NCBI GenBank assembly: GCA_002719955.1
Contig: PBFW01000008.1
Coordinates: forward strand, 1-64,000
Source: Deltaproteobacteria bacterium
GTDB lineage: Bacteria > Myxococcota_A > UBA9160 > UBA4427
Direction: 5' to 3'
Length of the DNA: 64,000 nucleotides
The stretch's first letter is position 1, and each line of letters begins with the position of its first letter. A model generated the notes under the pieces. That model had not been told where the DNA came from, made no database searches, and worked only from the letters and a program-made list of their open reading frames with translations. The translations under genes were made by a program, and so were the position numbers. Shown piece by piece: positions 9,189-17,891 of the stretch.

Positions 9189-11660
9189 CTAGGACGCGAA
9201 GCCCGCGCGACGGCCTGCAGCCAGCGCGACGATGATATCGACCCGTCGGACGGCGTCCCGGATCTCATCGGCGAAAGCCTGCCGCGCTGCGGCCAGGTCG
9301 CTGTCGCCCGCCTCGATCAGGCCGCGGTTCTGCGCGAGCTTGAGCGCGGTTTGGAAAAGCGGCTTCGAGACCGAGTCTGCAGCGTGAATCCGCTTCTGCA
9401 GCTCGTATTGGCGCCCGAGCCCGAGACAATCCTTCAAGAAACGTTTCTCGTCGAATTCCGCTTCGAGGGGAAGAGTCGTCAATTGATCGGCTGCGACACG
9501 GTAACTGTCGAAAAAGGGCCTGAGCACGCGATGGGACATGAAGGGGCGTGTTCGGCGAACCATCTCCTCGGGATCGAGTTCAAAGGTCTCGATCCGCTTC
9601 TCCCAATTGCGATGATTCACTTCCACGACGTTTCGGATCTCGTTTCGGAAAGCTTCCTTTTCAGGAAAGAAGAATTCGAATTTCAGGAGGTCGCGAAGAC
9701 GCATGACCTCGTCCCAGAAAATCGTGAGGACCTCTCGACGTTCGCCTTCGATCGCGCGAAGCATTGCGAGTTCGGCGATCGCCCCACCCACGAAAAAATG
9801 AACGATGGTGTTACGATAGTAGGCGGCTGAGAGCTGTTGATCGTCACCGATTCCGTAGACGGGTTCGAGACCCTCGTCGAAGCGCGTGACGACGCCATTT
9901 TCGAGAAGTGCGTCGAGGGTGAACTCGATGCCCTCGTCGCTCTCGAGGTGGTAGAAATCGGTGGTCGTCGGGAGCTTTCTCAGGCGGACATTTTCGAGGA
10001 GATTCCCGATCGATCGTCGGGTCTCCCGCACGGTCAACGCCTGACCGGTCGTTCCGAGCAATGCGAGGGTGACGAGTGAGGTCGGGGTGATCGGCGTGAC
10101 TCGGTTGATTCGAACCGAGACTTCGAAGGCGAGCTTCTCGAGATCGAAGCGTTGGCCAGCAGGGCTGGAAATGTTCGCCCCGGCCTCACCGAGTCGTTCG
10201 CGTAACGAGAGCGGTTCGCCGAAGGCGATATGGATGCGCCCGTAACGCCGCTTCATCTGGCGGATCACGCCGAGAAACCAGGAAAAGTTCTCGTCCCGCT
10301 TCGTGCTGCCCCGCTGCTCCTCGACGTAGCTGCCGAGTCCCTGAATCTGGTCGTAGGCGATCGAGACCGGTACCAGGTAGACGTCATCGCTCTTTGCGCG
10401 ACGATAGGCGTCGACGACATTCGAGAGGAGGCCGTAGCGGGGGGGCAGGAGCTTTCCCGACCGGGAACGTCCGCCTTCGATATACCACTCGAGTGGAAAG
10501 CGCTTCTCGATGAGATAGTCGATGTAGTGGGTGAGCGTATGCTTGTAGACCGGGTCGTCACGAAATGTCCGACGGATGAAAAAGACGCCGGCGCGTCGGA
10601 CGAGTTGGCCGACGGGGAAGAAATTCATGTTGATCCCGCCGGCGGTGTGATTGGGCGGAAGGCCGTGCTCGTGGAGGGCGTATTGCAACACGAGGTGATC
10701 GAGGTTGTGTTTATGCGTGGGCAGGAAGACGACGGGGTGACGTTCTTCGAGAGCGGCAATGCCCTTCAGCTGCGCGGTGTCGTAAACGAGCTGCTCGTCA
10801 TAGCCGCGAGTGTAGAGCCAGCGGATCACATTGATGACGAGATCGATGATCAGGGGGCTATGGGTCGCAGCGATCTCCTTCAGATCGTTGGTGGCTTCCG
10901 ATGCGAGCGCTTCGGCGGAGGCATCGGATTTTCCCGCCGCGCGCTGTTCGTTCGCGATCCGGTTGAGTCCACCGCGAAAGCTGGGTCGGCCGAGGATCTC
11001 TTCGTGCACGAGACGCGGGACCTTGTAGCGCGCACCGCGGATCCCCCTTTCTGCGCGTTCGAGGGCGAGGGTCGCTTTCTGGGTGACGAATTCGGCAAAT
11101 CCCGCTGTCTCCGCTGAGTCGGGGCCGGAGGCCGATATCCATCGCTCGCGTAGATTGGAGGCAGTCGCGGGTTCACCGGCGACGATCACGCATCGATCGG
11201 GCGCGCTTCGGAGAACCCACGCTTGCCGGATCCAGTTGGGGTCGCGTGGGTCCCCGAACGTGAGGAGTCCGAACGCGCTCGCCGATCGCTGGCCCTCGCG
11301 AAGTGCCCCGCGCCAGATGACACGCAGGGGGCACATCAGGGGGTCCCCCGCCGTCGCGAGAGTCGCTTCGAGTTCCAGGCCTTCGCGATTTCGACGCCCG
11401 CGGCCGATCGGGTCAGCCTGGTGATCGAAGGCTCGACGACGAAGGGAAAGCCCGCGGCGTGAGGCCGGGATCGAAATGATTTCGACCGATTCGATCGGGA
11501 AGGACTCGGGGCGTGCGTGCTCGATCCAGCGATGGATCAGCCGCCGTTCGAGGCGACTCGACGTATCCGTGAGGAAGACGACGCGCGTACCCGGCTCGCT
11601 GCACGGCCATTCGGGACCGTCTCGAACGGAGTCGACGCGTCGCGATTGCACTGATCCCAT
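9189..11660 (-). CDS. plsB: Glycerol-3-phosphate acyltransferase (PlsB type)
   Basis: 823 residues, matching the long PlsB form. The acyltransferase blocks are in order: block I LPTHKHNLDHLVLQY with the HX4D dyad His316/Asp321, block II AGVFFIRRTFRDD, block III EWYIEGGRSRSGKLLPPRYG, and block IV VYLVPVSIAYDQI. The C-terminal region FGEPLSLRE...INRVTPITPTSLVTLALLG is also PlsB-like. It catalyses the first step of phospholipid synthesis at the inner membrane, acylating sn-glycerol 3-phosphate at position 1. The N-terminal 200 residues are divergent. It is divergently transcribed from the CoA-transferase gene with 270 bp between the starts. Confidence 0.93.
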   Translation of the reverse strand: MGSVQSRRVDSVRDGPEWPCSEPGTRVVFLTDTSSRLERRLIHRWIEHARPESFPIESVEIISIPASRRGLSLRRRAFDHQADPIGRGRRNREGLELEATLATAGDPLMCPLRVIWRGALREGQRSASAFGLLTFGDPRDPNWIRQAWVLRSAPDRCVIVAGEPATASNLRERWISASGPDSAETAGFAEFVTQKATLALERAERGIRGARYKVPRLVHEEILGRPSFRGGLNRIANEQRAAGKSDASAEALASEATNDLKEIAATHSPLIIDLVINVIRWLYTRGYDEQLVYDTAQLKGIAALEERHPVVFLPTHKHNLDHLVLQYALHEHGLPPNHTAGGINMNFFPVGQLVRRAGVFFIRRTFRDDPVYKHTLTHYIDYLIEKRFPLEWYIEGGRSRSGKLLPPRYGLLSNVVDAYRRAKSDDVYLVPVSIAYDQIQGLGSYVEEQRGSTKRDENFSWFLGVIRQMKRRYGRIHIAFGEPLSLRERLGEAGANISSPAGQRFDLEKLAFEVSVRINRVTPITPTSLVTLALLGTTGQALTVRETRRSIGNLLENVRLRKLPTTTDFYHLESDEGIEFTLDALLENGVVTRFDEGLEPVYGIGDDQQLSAAYYRNTIVHFFVGGAIAELAMLRAIEGERREVLTIFWDEVMRLRDLLKFEFFFPEKEAFRNEIRNVVEVNHRNWEKRIETFELDPEEMVRRTRPFMSHRVLRPFFDSYRVAADQLTTLPLEAEFDEKRFLKDCLGLGRQYELQKRIHAADSVSKPLFQTALKLAQNRGLIEAGDSDLAAARQAFADEIRDAVRRVDIIVALAAGRRAGFAS

Positions 11661-11930
11661 GGCTCCATTCTACCCACCGAACCCGGCCAAGGCGTGCGGA
11701 AGTCGCAGCGGTTGCGGATGGCGCTGTGGTTTCGGGGGTTTGACGGGTGATCCGGGCGCTTGGGCGCGCCCGGGAAGAGGCCTCCTGGCTCGCCACGCTC
11801 CCGTGATTGCCACCCGCTCTTTCGAGGTGGAGAAGCTCCGCTCGTCCCTCGAAGCGCGTGCAGCCGCATGGTGCTCCCGATCGGCCCATGGTTGGCGGGT
11901 GGAGGGGCCGTGGCTCATCATGGGGGCGAA

Positions 11931-13250
11931 ATGAGTGCTCCCGAACCCGTCTCCGCCGAAGTGGCCGCCGCGATGCTCGAACCTGTCGACCGACTCGGGA
12001 TTCCGCTTGGTCCGGGGCAGCCGAAAGCCTTCCTGCGCGCGCTCGGGGGGCGTTCGGATTGGCAGGAACTGACGGTCTTCGGCGCACTCCTGGTCGAGCT
12101 CTTTCCGGTCTTCGCGCAGCCCGGGGTCCGCCTGCGGTCGGGTTTTTTTGGCCCTGCAGAACGTGCGCTGCGGGCGGCGGGGCATGCGGTCGAATTCGTA
12201 CCGGCGGATTTTCGGCGATTTCGTGAGGTCGCTCAGCGCTTCGCTCCCCGTGTGTTCGCGACAGCGGCTGCGCCTCCCGACGAGCGCGGGATTTTTTCCC
12301 TCTCGCTTCATGCGGGTGCGACGGTCGAAGAGATTCGGTCGGCGGCCCGCGACCCCGAGCGCTTGCTGGTGGTGGAGACGAGCCCCCGCTTGCCGCGAAC
12401 CCTGGGGCTCCCCCCGGAGCATCCACATTCGATCGCGCTCGCCGACGTCGACGTCTGGATCGAGGGCAATGCAGAGCCCACGGTGCTCCCCGAATCGGCA
12501 ATCGGCGAGGTCGAGGAGGCGATCGCCGCACATATCGCCCGCTTCATCCAGCCGGGAGCGACTCTGCAGACCGGAATCGGTGCCGTTCCGAATGCAGTGG
12601 TCGCGCTGCTCGCGGACCGATCGGATGGAGATTTCGGTGTCCATAGCGAGATGTTCACCAACGGTTTGATGCAGCTTCACAAAGCGGGTCGTGTTTCGAA
12701 TCGAAAGGGCCTCTTCGATGGCTTCTCGATCACGACCTTCGCGATGGGCGATCGCGCCCTCTACGATTGGCTCGACGGAAACGAGGTCGTCCGCTTCCTA
12801 CCCGCCGAGATCGTGAACGATCCAGCGGTCATCGCCGGCAACCGCGACATGATCTCGATCAATGGTGCGCTCTCCGTCGATCTCCTGGGCCAGGTCGTCG
12901 CTGATTCGATCGGCGGTGTTCAGCATTCGGGCATCGGTGGCCACGAGGATTTCCTGGCCGGTGCCGGGCTGACCGCCGAGGGTCGATCGCTGCTTTGCCT
13001 GCCCGCAACCGTCGATGTGGGCGGGCAGCTTTGTTCGCGCGTGGTCGCCACCCTCGCCGCTGATTCGATCGTGACGAGTCCGCGACACCAGGTCGATGTG
13101 ATCGTGACCGAGTACGGGTTGGCCGAGTTGGCGGGGAAGACCGTCGGGGAGCGCGCTCGCGCGTTGGCCGAAATTGCGCACCCCGACTTTCGCGAGGGCC
13201 TGCGATCGGATGCCCACTCCATCGATCGCCGCAGCGTGCTCGCCGGCTGA
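11931..13250 (+). CDS. Acetyl-CoA hydrolase/transferase family protein (4-hydroxybutyrate CoA-transferase-like)
   Basis: 439 residues from ATG 11931; the frame is open upstream to 11760, but the family length (about 430) and the start MSAPEPVSAEVAA favour 11931. LQTGIGAVPNAVVALL and DFGVHSEMFTNGLMQL carry the family core; Glu240 in HSEMF corresponds to the catalytic glutamate that forms the glutamyl-CoA thioester in class I CoA-transferases. The C-terminal IGGHEDFLAGA and VDVIVTEYGLAELAGKT are also characteristic. It moves CoA between short-chain acyl groups in the cytoplasm. The donor and acceptor are unknown. It sits divergent from plsB and upstream of the pqi operon. Confidence 0.9.
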   Translation: MSAPEPVSAEVAAAMLEPVDRLGIPLGPGQPKAFLRALGGRSDWQELTVFGALLVELFPVFAQPGVRLRSGFFGPAERALRAAGHAVEFVPADFRRFREVAQRFAPRVFATAAAPPDERGIFSLSLHAGATVEEIRSAARDPERLLVVETSPRLPRTLGLPPEHPHSIALADVDVWIEGNAEPTVLPESAIGEVEEAIAAHIARFIQPGATLQTGIGAVPNAVVALLADRSDGDFGVHSEMFTNGLMQLHKAGRVSNRKGLFDGFSITTFAMGDRALYDWLDGNEVVRFLPAEIVNDPAVIAGNRDMISINGALSVDLLGQVVADSIGGVQHSGIGGHEDFLAGAGLTAEGRSLLCLPATVDVGGQLCSRVVATLAADSIVTSPRHQVDVIVTEYGLAELAGKTVGERARALAEIAHPDFREGLRSDAHSIDRRSVLAG

Positions 13251-13442
13251 TCCCGCCGAGCTTTCCGAATCGCCCATCGGCGTGAATCAAGGCGCGGGAT
13301 CGTCGTTTTCTGTGGTGATGTGGACATGCATCTAGCAAAGGGGTAGGACGCGGGATCGGAGTCGATCTTCAGTATCGTGGCTCAGCGGCATCGGAGCGGG
13401 GAATCTCTAGGGGGCCCTCGACTCGGGCATCGGCTCCGGGCG

Positions 13443-14054
13443 ATGGGAGTTGGATTGGCGTTCGTTGGCTGTCAGGACTGCGACGCGGTCGTCGAGGAGC
13501 CCGATGTGCCGGATGGCGGGTCGGCGATCTGTCTCCGCTGCGGTGGAACGTTCTTCCGGCGTCAGCGCCGGACGGTCGAATTCACCCTGGCCCTGACGAT
13601 GTCCGCGGCGATCCTCTTCGTGGTCGCGAATGCCTACCCTTTCCTGTCTTTCGAGATGCAGGGGCAGGTGACCCACACGACGCTCGCGTCGGGCACAGCC
13701 GCGCTGTGGGAGCAGGGGCGCTATGCCGTCGCGGCATTGGTTTTCCTGACGACGATTCTTGCACCCGCCCTCCAGATCGGCCTGCTTCTCTATGTCGTGG
13801 GTCCGATTCATCTTGCGGGGCGTGCCCCCGGTGCGGTCGTGGCGTTTCGTTGGGTCGAGCGCTGTCGGCCGTGGAGCATGATGGAGGTCTTCTTGATTGG
13901 GATCCTGGTGGCGCTCGTCAAATTGGCTGACATGGCCGAAATCGTTCCCGGCTTGGCGCTTTGGGCTTTTGTATTATTGATTCCGACCCTGGCGGGGACG
14001 TCGGCCTTCCTCGACCCCGAGATTGTCTGGCGAGAGATCGGGGATCTCGAATGA
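13443..14054 (+). CDS. pqiA: Paraquat-inducible protein A, first unit
   Basis: About 203 residues from ATG 13443; an in-frame GTG at 13377 would add 22 unconserved residues. A zinc-ribbon-like pair CQDCD ... CLRCG opens the protein, followed by four predicted membrane segments beginning LTMSAAILFVVANAYPFLSFEM, the hallmark PqiA sequence, and ending in DPEIVW. PqiA is an inner-membrane partner of the PqiB MCE protein. In enterobacteria PqiA is one protein with two such halves; here each half is its own gene. The stop overlaps the next start as ATGA, indicating translational coupling. Confidence 0.9.
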   Translation: MGVGLAFVGCQDCDAVVEEPDVPDGGSAICLRCGGTFFRRQRRTVEFTLALTMSAAILFVVANAYPFLSFEMQGQVTHTTLASGTAALWEQGRYAVAALVFLTTILAPALQIGLLLYVVGPIHLAGRAPGAVVAFRWVERCRPWSMMEVFLIGILVALVKLADMAEIVPGLALWAFVLLIPTLAGTSAFLDPEIVWREIGDLE

Positions 14055-14707
14055 CGATATTGCAGAGACCTGCGAAGGGTCTGCACGCGCAGTGCCATAC
14101 TTGTCATCTGGTCGTAACGCTTCCAGTGGACCCCCTCGCGCTGCTCGGTTGCCCGAGGTGTCGCGCAACCCTTCATCGCAGAAAGCCCAATAGTCTTTCC
14201 CGAACCTGGGCACTACTCGTCGCCGCTACGATTTGTTATGTGCCAGCCAATCATTATCCAATCATGGAAGTGACATCGCTCGGTCAGAGCCAATCCGATA
14301 CGATCCTGTCCGGTGTGGTCTTTCTGGCTGAACATGAGATGTGGCCCCTTGCCGCGATTGTTTTCGTTGCGAGTGTGGTTGTTCCCATTCTCAAGATCCT
14401 CACTCTCGCTGTACTGACGGTCTCCGTCGAACGCCAGAGCCAGTGGCGGCCTCGCGATCGAGCGCGGCTCTACAGAATCGTCGAAACGATCGGTCGATGG
14501 TCGATGGTGGATGTCTACGTTGTGACGATCCTCGTGGCGCTCGTCCATCTCGGTTCGCTCGCATCCGTGGAGGCCGAGATCGGGGCGTTTTTTTTTGGGG
14601 CGGTCGTCGTATTGACCATCCTTGCGGCACAGAGTTTCGATCCGCGACTGATCTGGGATCAGCTCGTCGCAGGCGAAGCAGGGGAAGAGGAAGTTGATGA
14701 CGGATGA
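14051..14707 (+). CDS. pqiA: Paraquat-inducible protein A, second unit
   Basis: 218 residues from ATG 14051, which overlaps the preceding stop as ATGA. The protein repeats the same plan as its neighbour: two CxxC pairs (CHTCH and CPRCR), then YVPANHYPIMEV, the second PqiA-half signature, and four hydrophobic stretches ending in DPRLIWDQL. It would form, with the first unit, the two-half PqiA membrane domain. Its last 11 bases overlap the pqiB start. The separate-gene layout suggests that the halves assemble as a heterodimer. Confidence 0.9.
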   Translation: MTILQRPAKGLHAQCHTCHLVVTLPVDPLALLGCPRCRATLHRRKPNSLSRTWALLVAATICYVPANHYPIMEVTSLGQSQSDTILSGVVFLAEHEMWPLAAIVFVASVVVPILKILTLAVLTVSVERQSQWRPRDRARLYRIVETIGRWSMVDVYVVTILVALVHLGSLASVEAEIGAFFFGAVVVLTILAAQSFDPRLIWDQLVAGEAGEEEVDDG

Positions 14708-16313
14708 CTCGACGAATCGCTCTGGGGAATCCGGTGTGGGCGCACCCCAGGCAATCGTTCGAATGCGTGCCCGGCCCTCGGTCGTCTGGCTGATCCCGTT
14801 GGTCGCTGCGGCCGTTGGTCTTTATCTGGCCTACTGGGCCTGGTCGGAGCAGGGTCCGACGATCTCGATCGTCTTCGAAAGCGCCGAGGGGCTCGAGGCT
14901 GGCAAAACGAAGCTCAAGTTCAAGGAAGTCGATGTCGGAGTCGTCGAAACGGTGGAGCTGACCGACGACCTCGCGAAGGTTCGCGTGACGGCGACTCTGG
15001 TGAACGGGCTCTCCCGCTATCTGACTGGGAGCACGCGCTTCTGGGTCGTTCGAGCGGAAGTCTCCGCAGGCCAGATCTCAGGTCTCGACACGTTCCTGAG
15101 CGGTGTCTATATCGCCGTCGACCCGTCTCGGGAGGGCGCACGCACAACCGATTTCATCGGCCTGGAGAAGGCGCCGGTCGTGACCTCGGACAAGCCCGGT
15201 ACGCTCTTCGAGCTGCGGGCGCACGAACTCAGTTCCATCGAAGTGGGGTCTCCCGTCTACTACCGCTGGCTTCGAGTCGGGCAGGTCGCAGGTTATTCTC
15301 TCGATGAAGCCGGGGAATCGGTCAGCGTTCAGGTGTTCATCGATGCCCCCCACGATCATCGCGTTCGGTCGACGACGCGCTTCTGGAATGCTTCGGGGAT
15401 CGATGCCGTCGTCAGTGCCGAGGGCATTCAGATCGACAGCCCATCCTTGATTTCGATACTGGTTGGCGGGATCGCCTTCGAGACGCCTGCGACCGTCACC
15501 GTTGCGCGGGATGTTCCCGAGAATATGATCTTCGAGCTCTATCCGAACAAGCAGGCGACTCGGCGTCTTCGCTATTCGCTGAAAGAACGCTATCTGCTCT
15601 ATTTCGATGGCTCCGTGTCGGGGCTCGTTCGCGGTTCGCCCGTCGAGTTCCGGGGGATCAAGCTGGGTGAGGTTCTCGACGTGGATCTCGAATTGGACCG
15701 CGAGACGAGTGCTCTTCGGATTCCCGTCGTCATCGAGATCGAGCCCGAGCGACTCGGGCTGACCGGGCGTGCTGAGGCAGGGGATCAAGCCAGTCGGCTC
15801 AGGGAATTCGTGGCCCGCGGCTTTCGCGCCCGACTCGCATCGGGGAATATCTTGACTGGACAGAAGGCGATCAACTTCGATTTCATCCAGGACGCCAAAC
15901 CGGCTGAGATCGACTTCAGTCGCGTCTATCCGGTCCTGCCCACTTCGACGGGTGGACTCGAGGCGATCACCGAACGTGTCGCGCGAATCGTCGGAAAAGT
16001 CGATCACCTGCCAATCGAGTCGATCGGAAAGAATCTCGACGAAGTGCTGTTGAGTCTCTCGGCCACGCTGAAATCACTTCAGAGTCTGGCGGGTGTCGCG
16101 AGTTCCGATCTCGTTCCGAATCTGGCGACCTCCCTCGAAAAACTTGAGGATACGCTGATTTCTGCGGATGCGATGATCGCGCCAGAGTCGGTGATCGCGC
16201 AGGATCTGGAGGAGTTGATGCGGGATCTGTCGATCGCAGCCCGCTCTTTGCGCATGCTGGCCGAGCGACTCGAGGAGCATCCGGAAGAGTTGCTGAGGGG
16301 AAAGAACGAATGA
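14697..16313 (+). CDS. pqiB: PqiB-like MCE-domain protein
   Basis: 538 residues from ATG 14697, with GGGGAAGAGG six to fifteen bases upstream; a TTG at 14694 is less likely. One N-terminal membrane anchor (about residues 28-48, VVWLIPLVAAAVGLYLAYWAW) is followed by three MCE domains, beginning near ISIVFESAEGLEAGKTKLKFK, LFELRAHELSSIEVGSPVYYRW and YLLYFDGSVSGLVRGSPVEFRG. The C-terminal 100 residues are helical (ESIGKNLDEVLLSLSATLKSL...). In E. coli PqiB stacked MCE rings form a syringe-like tube for lipid transport across the periplasm, and the three-domain count matches. The genes pqiA-pqiA-pqiB-pqiC overlap, so this is a single operon. Confidence 0.93.
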   Translation: MTDDSTNRSGESGVGAPQAIVRMRARPSVVWLIPLVAAAVGLYLAYWAWSEQGPTISIVFESAEGLEAGKTKLKFKEVDVGVVETVELTDDLAKVRVTATLVNGLSRYLTGSTRFWVVRAEVSAGQISGLDTFLSGVYIAVDPSREGARTTDFIGLEKAPVVTSDKPGTLFELRAHELSSIEVGSPVYYRWLRVGQVAGYSLDEAGESVSVQVFIDAPHDHRVRSTTRFWNASGIDAVVSAEGIQIDSPSLISILVGGIAFETPATVTVARDVPENMIFELYPNKQATRRLRYSLKERYLLYFDGSVSGLVRGSPVEFRGIKLGEVLDVDLELDRETSALRIPVVIEIEPERLGLTGRAEAGDQASRLREFVARGFRARLASGNILTGQKAINFDFIQDAKPAEIDFSRVYPVLPTSTGGLEAITERVARIVGKVDHLPIESIGKNLDEVLLSLSATLKSLQSLAGVASSDLVPNLATSLEKLEDTLISADAMIAPESVIAQDLEELMRDLSIAARSLRMLAERLEEHPEELLRGKNE

Positions 16314-16954
16314 TCGATCGGAATTCGCGGTTCTCGGATCTACGGGTCGCGATACTGCTGGTTTCTTTCGGGGTCTCGATGCTGGGATGTCTCGGTCGAA
16401 GTCCCGACGTGGAACATTATCTGCTGGGGACGACGGAAAAGCCGGCACCGAGCAATCCCGGTGCACCGGTGGACCTTGCCGTACTCGTCGGTCCCGCTCG
16501 ATTGCCTATCTATCTGGAGCGGCCACAGATCGCAATTCTCAAAAATGGAGGTGAGGTCGAACTTGCTGAGTTCAGCCGCTGGTTAGGCGGCTTCGAAGTG
16601 AGTTTTCTGCGTTCGCTCTCACTCGGTTTGGCGCATGATCTCCACTCGATCCAGGTTGTTGCTCACCCGTCTTCTGCGCCGTTTTCTCTCGACTACCGGG
16701 TACGGCTCCACATCGATGACCTCGTCTTCGTCTCGGACCGGAAGATTCTGCGTACACGCATTCGCTGGGCGCTGGTTAGAGTCGGAGAGGATGCCCCGCC
16801 GGGGCTCTTTCTGATGGAGGCTTCGCTGCCGGTCGAGGGTGACTCGATCGAAGCAATCGTCGAGGCGTATGAGGCGGCGATCGCAGAGTTGTCTTCGCGT
16901 GTCGCGGCGGAAATCAATCGAGCGGAGGGCTCTCTCGAGACCTTTTCGCCCTGA
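16310..16954 (+). CDS. pqiC: PqiC family outer-membrane lipoprotein
   Basis: 214 residues starting ATGA on the pqiB stop. The N-terminus has a signal with a lipobox, VSMLGC (Cys about residue 27), then YLLGTTEK. The domain of PqiC (formerly DUF330/ABC-type transport auxiliary) is recognisable: VLVGPARLPIYLERPQI, LAEFSRWLGGFEVSFLRSLSLGLAHDL and the C-terminal helix IVEAYEAAIAELSSRVAAEI. In E. coli PqiC is an outer-membrane lipoprotein that receives the PqiB tube. Assignment rests on both sequence and operon position. Confidence 0.88.
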   Translation: MIDRNSRFSDLRVAILLVSFGVSMLGCLGRSPDVEHYLLGTTEKPAPSNPGAPVDLAVLVGPARLPIYLERPQIAILKNGGEVELAEFSRWLGGFEVSFLRSLSLGLAHDLHSIQVVAHPSSAPFSLDYRVRLHIDDLVFVSDRKILRTRIRWALVRVGEDAPPGLFLMEASLPVEGDSIEAIVEAYEAAIAELSSRVAAEINRAEGSLETFSP

Positions 16955-17122
16955 GACTTTTCCGGGACTGATGGTTTCGCGTTTATGGCCGCCGATTGGA
17001 TGGCCTCTGGGAACACAGCTGGATAGACTCACGGTCCTGTTTCGGACGACCGGTGAACGTAGGAGCGGCGAACGTAGAAGCGACAGGGGGCCGACTCGAC
17101 GCGGCCCAGGAAGGTCCCATCC

Positions 17123-17392
17123 ATGAAGCGAGATTCCGAAGAGGCCGGGCGATCCGATGCCGAGTCGACCACAGCTGCCCCGGACGAGAGTCGTCGCCCC
17201 GTCAAAGAACGTCTCAAGGCGGAGATCAAGAGCCGACCTTTTGGTTATGCGGTTCTGGCGGTCTTCCTCGTGACTGGCCCGATCCTGGCGCCGATCCTCT
17301 TTCCCCAGGCCCCACCCGGTGCTGCCATCGTCGGTGGTCTGGCTTTCGGGGTCTATGCGGCACTCAGCGCGGTGCCCCAGAAATTCATCTAG
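17123..17392 (+). CDS. Small two-helix membrane protein, unknown
   Basis: 89 residues. AGGAAGG lies eight bases before ATG 17123. The first 40 residues are charged and disordered-looking; then two hydrophobic stretches, FGYAVLAVFLVTGPILAPILF and AAIVGGLAFGVYAALSAV, would form a hairpin in the inner membrane. It lies between pqiC and the SnoaL-like gene on the same strand. No family was recognised; GC use matches its neighbours. Likely a real gene because of its ribosome site and spacing (28 bp) to the next gene. Confidence 0.6.
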   Translation: MKRDSEEAGRSDAESTTAAPDESRRPVKERLKAEIKSRPFGYAVLAVFLVTGPILAPILFPQAPPGAAIVGGLAFGVYAALSAVPQKFI

Positions 17393-17419
17393 TAGAGCAG
17401 AACCGAAAGGAAGAGGATC

Positions 17420-17872
17420 ATGGAAGCGCCCGCCGTCGCTGGGCTGGAATCCTGGCATTGCGTGGTTCGAAATCTCAGCGAGGCGGCCCTCGACGAAGTC
17501 CTCGCGGACGAGGTTGTCTTTCAATCGCCGATTGTCCATACGCCCCAGAAAGGTCGAGTGTTGACGAAGCTCTACCTGATGGCCGCCTTCAACGTCCTCC
17601 CGGGACAGACGAAGATCGAGCAGACATCCGCTGGGTCGACGAAGCGCGAGGGCCATTTCCGCTACGTGCGAGAAGTCGTGGGCGATTACGATGCGGTGCT
17701 CGAGTTCATGACGGAGATCGACGGGATCGAGGTGAATGGCGTCGATATGATCCGCTGGAACGGTGAGGGGAAGATCATCGATTTCAAGGTGATGATCCGG
17801 CCGCTCAAGGCGATCCAGAAGGTGCATGCGCAGATGGCCACGATGCTCGAAGGAATGAAGAAGGGCGGCTGA
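17420..17872 (+). CDS. SnoaL/NTF2-like protein
   Basis: 150 residues. The short alpha-beta cone pattern is seen as LEAAL-type helix (NLSEAALDEVLADEVVFQSPIVHTP), then YVREVVGDYDAVLEFMTEIDGIEVNGVDMIRWNGEGKIIDFKVMIRPLKAIQKV, the typical final strands of SnoaL-like proteins where a pocket helix carries the ligand. ATG 17420 has GGAAGAGGATC upstream. It is transcribed with the small membrane protein before it and the LOG gene after it. Ligand or reaction unknown. Confidence 0.82.
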   Translation: MEAPAVAGLESWHCVVRNLSEAALDEVLADEVVFQSPIVHTPQKGRVLTKLYLMAAFNVLPGQTKIEQTSAGSTKREGHFRYVREVVGDYDAVLEFMTEIDGIEVNGVDMIRWNGEGKIIDFKVMIRPLKAIQKVHAQMATMLEGMKKGG

Positions 17873-17891
17873 ATCCCGCTATGCTGGGACG

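Noticed and set aside
10230..11117. Long plus-strand ORF of 295 codons
   Set aside because: Antisense to plsB; no ribosome site and no family pattern. High GC genomes give long shadow frames.
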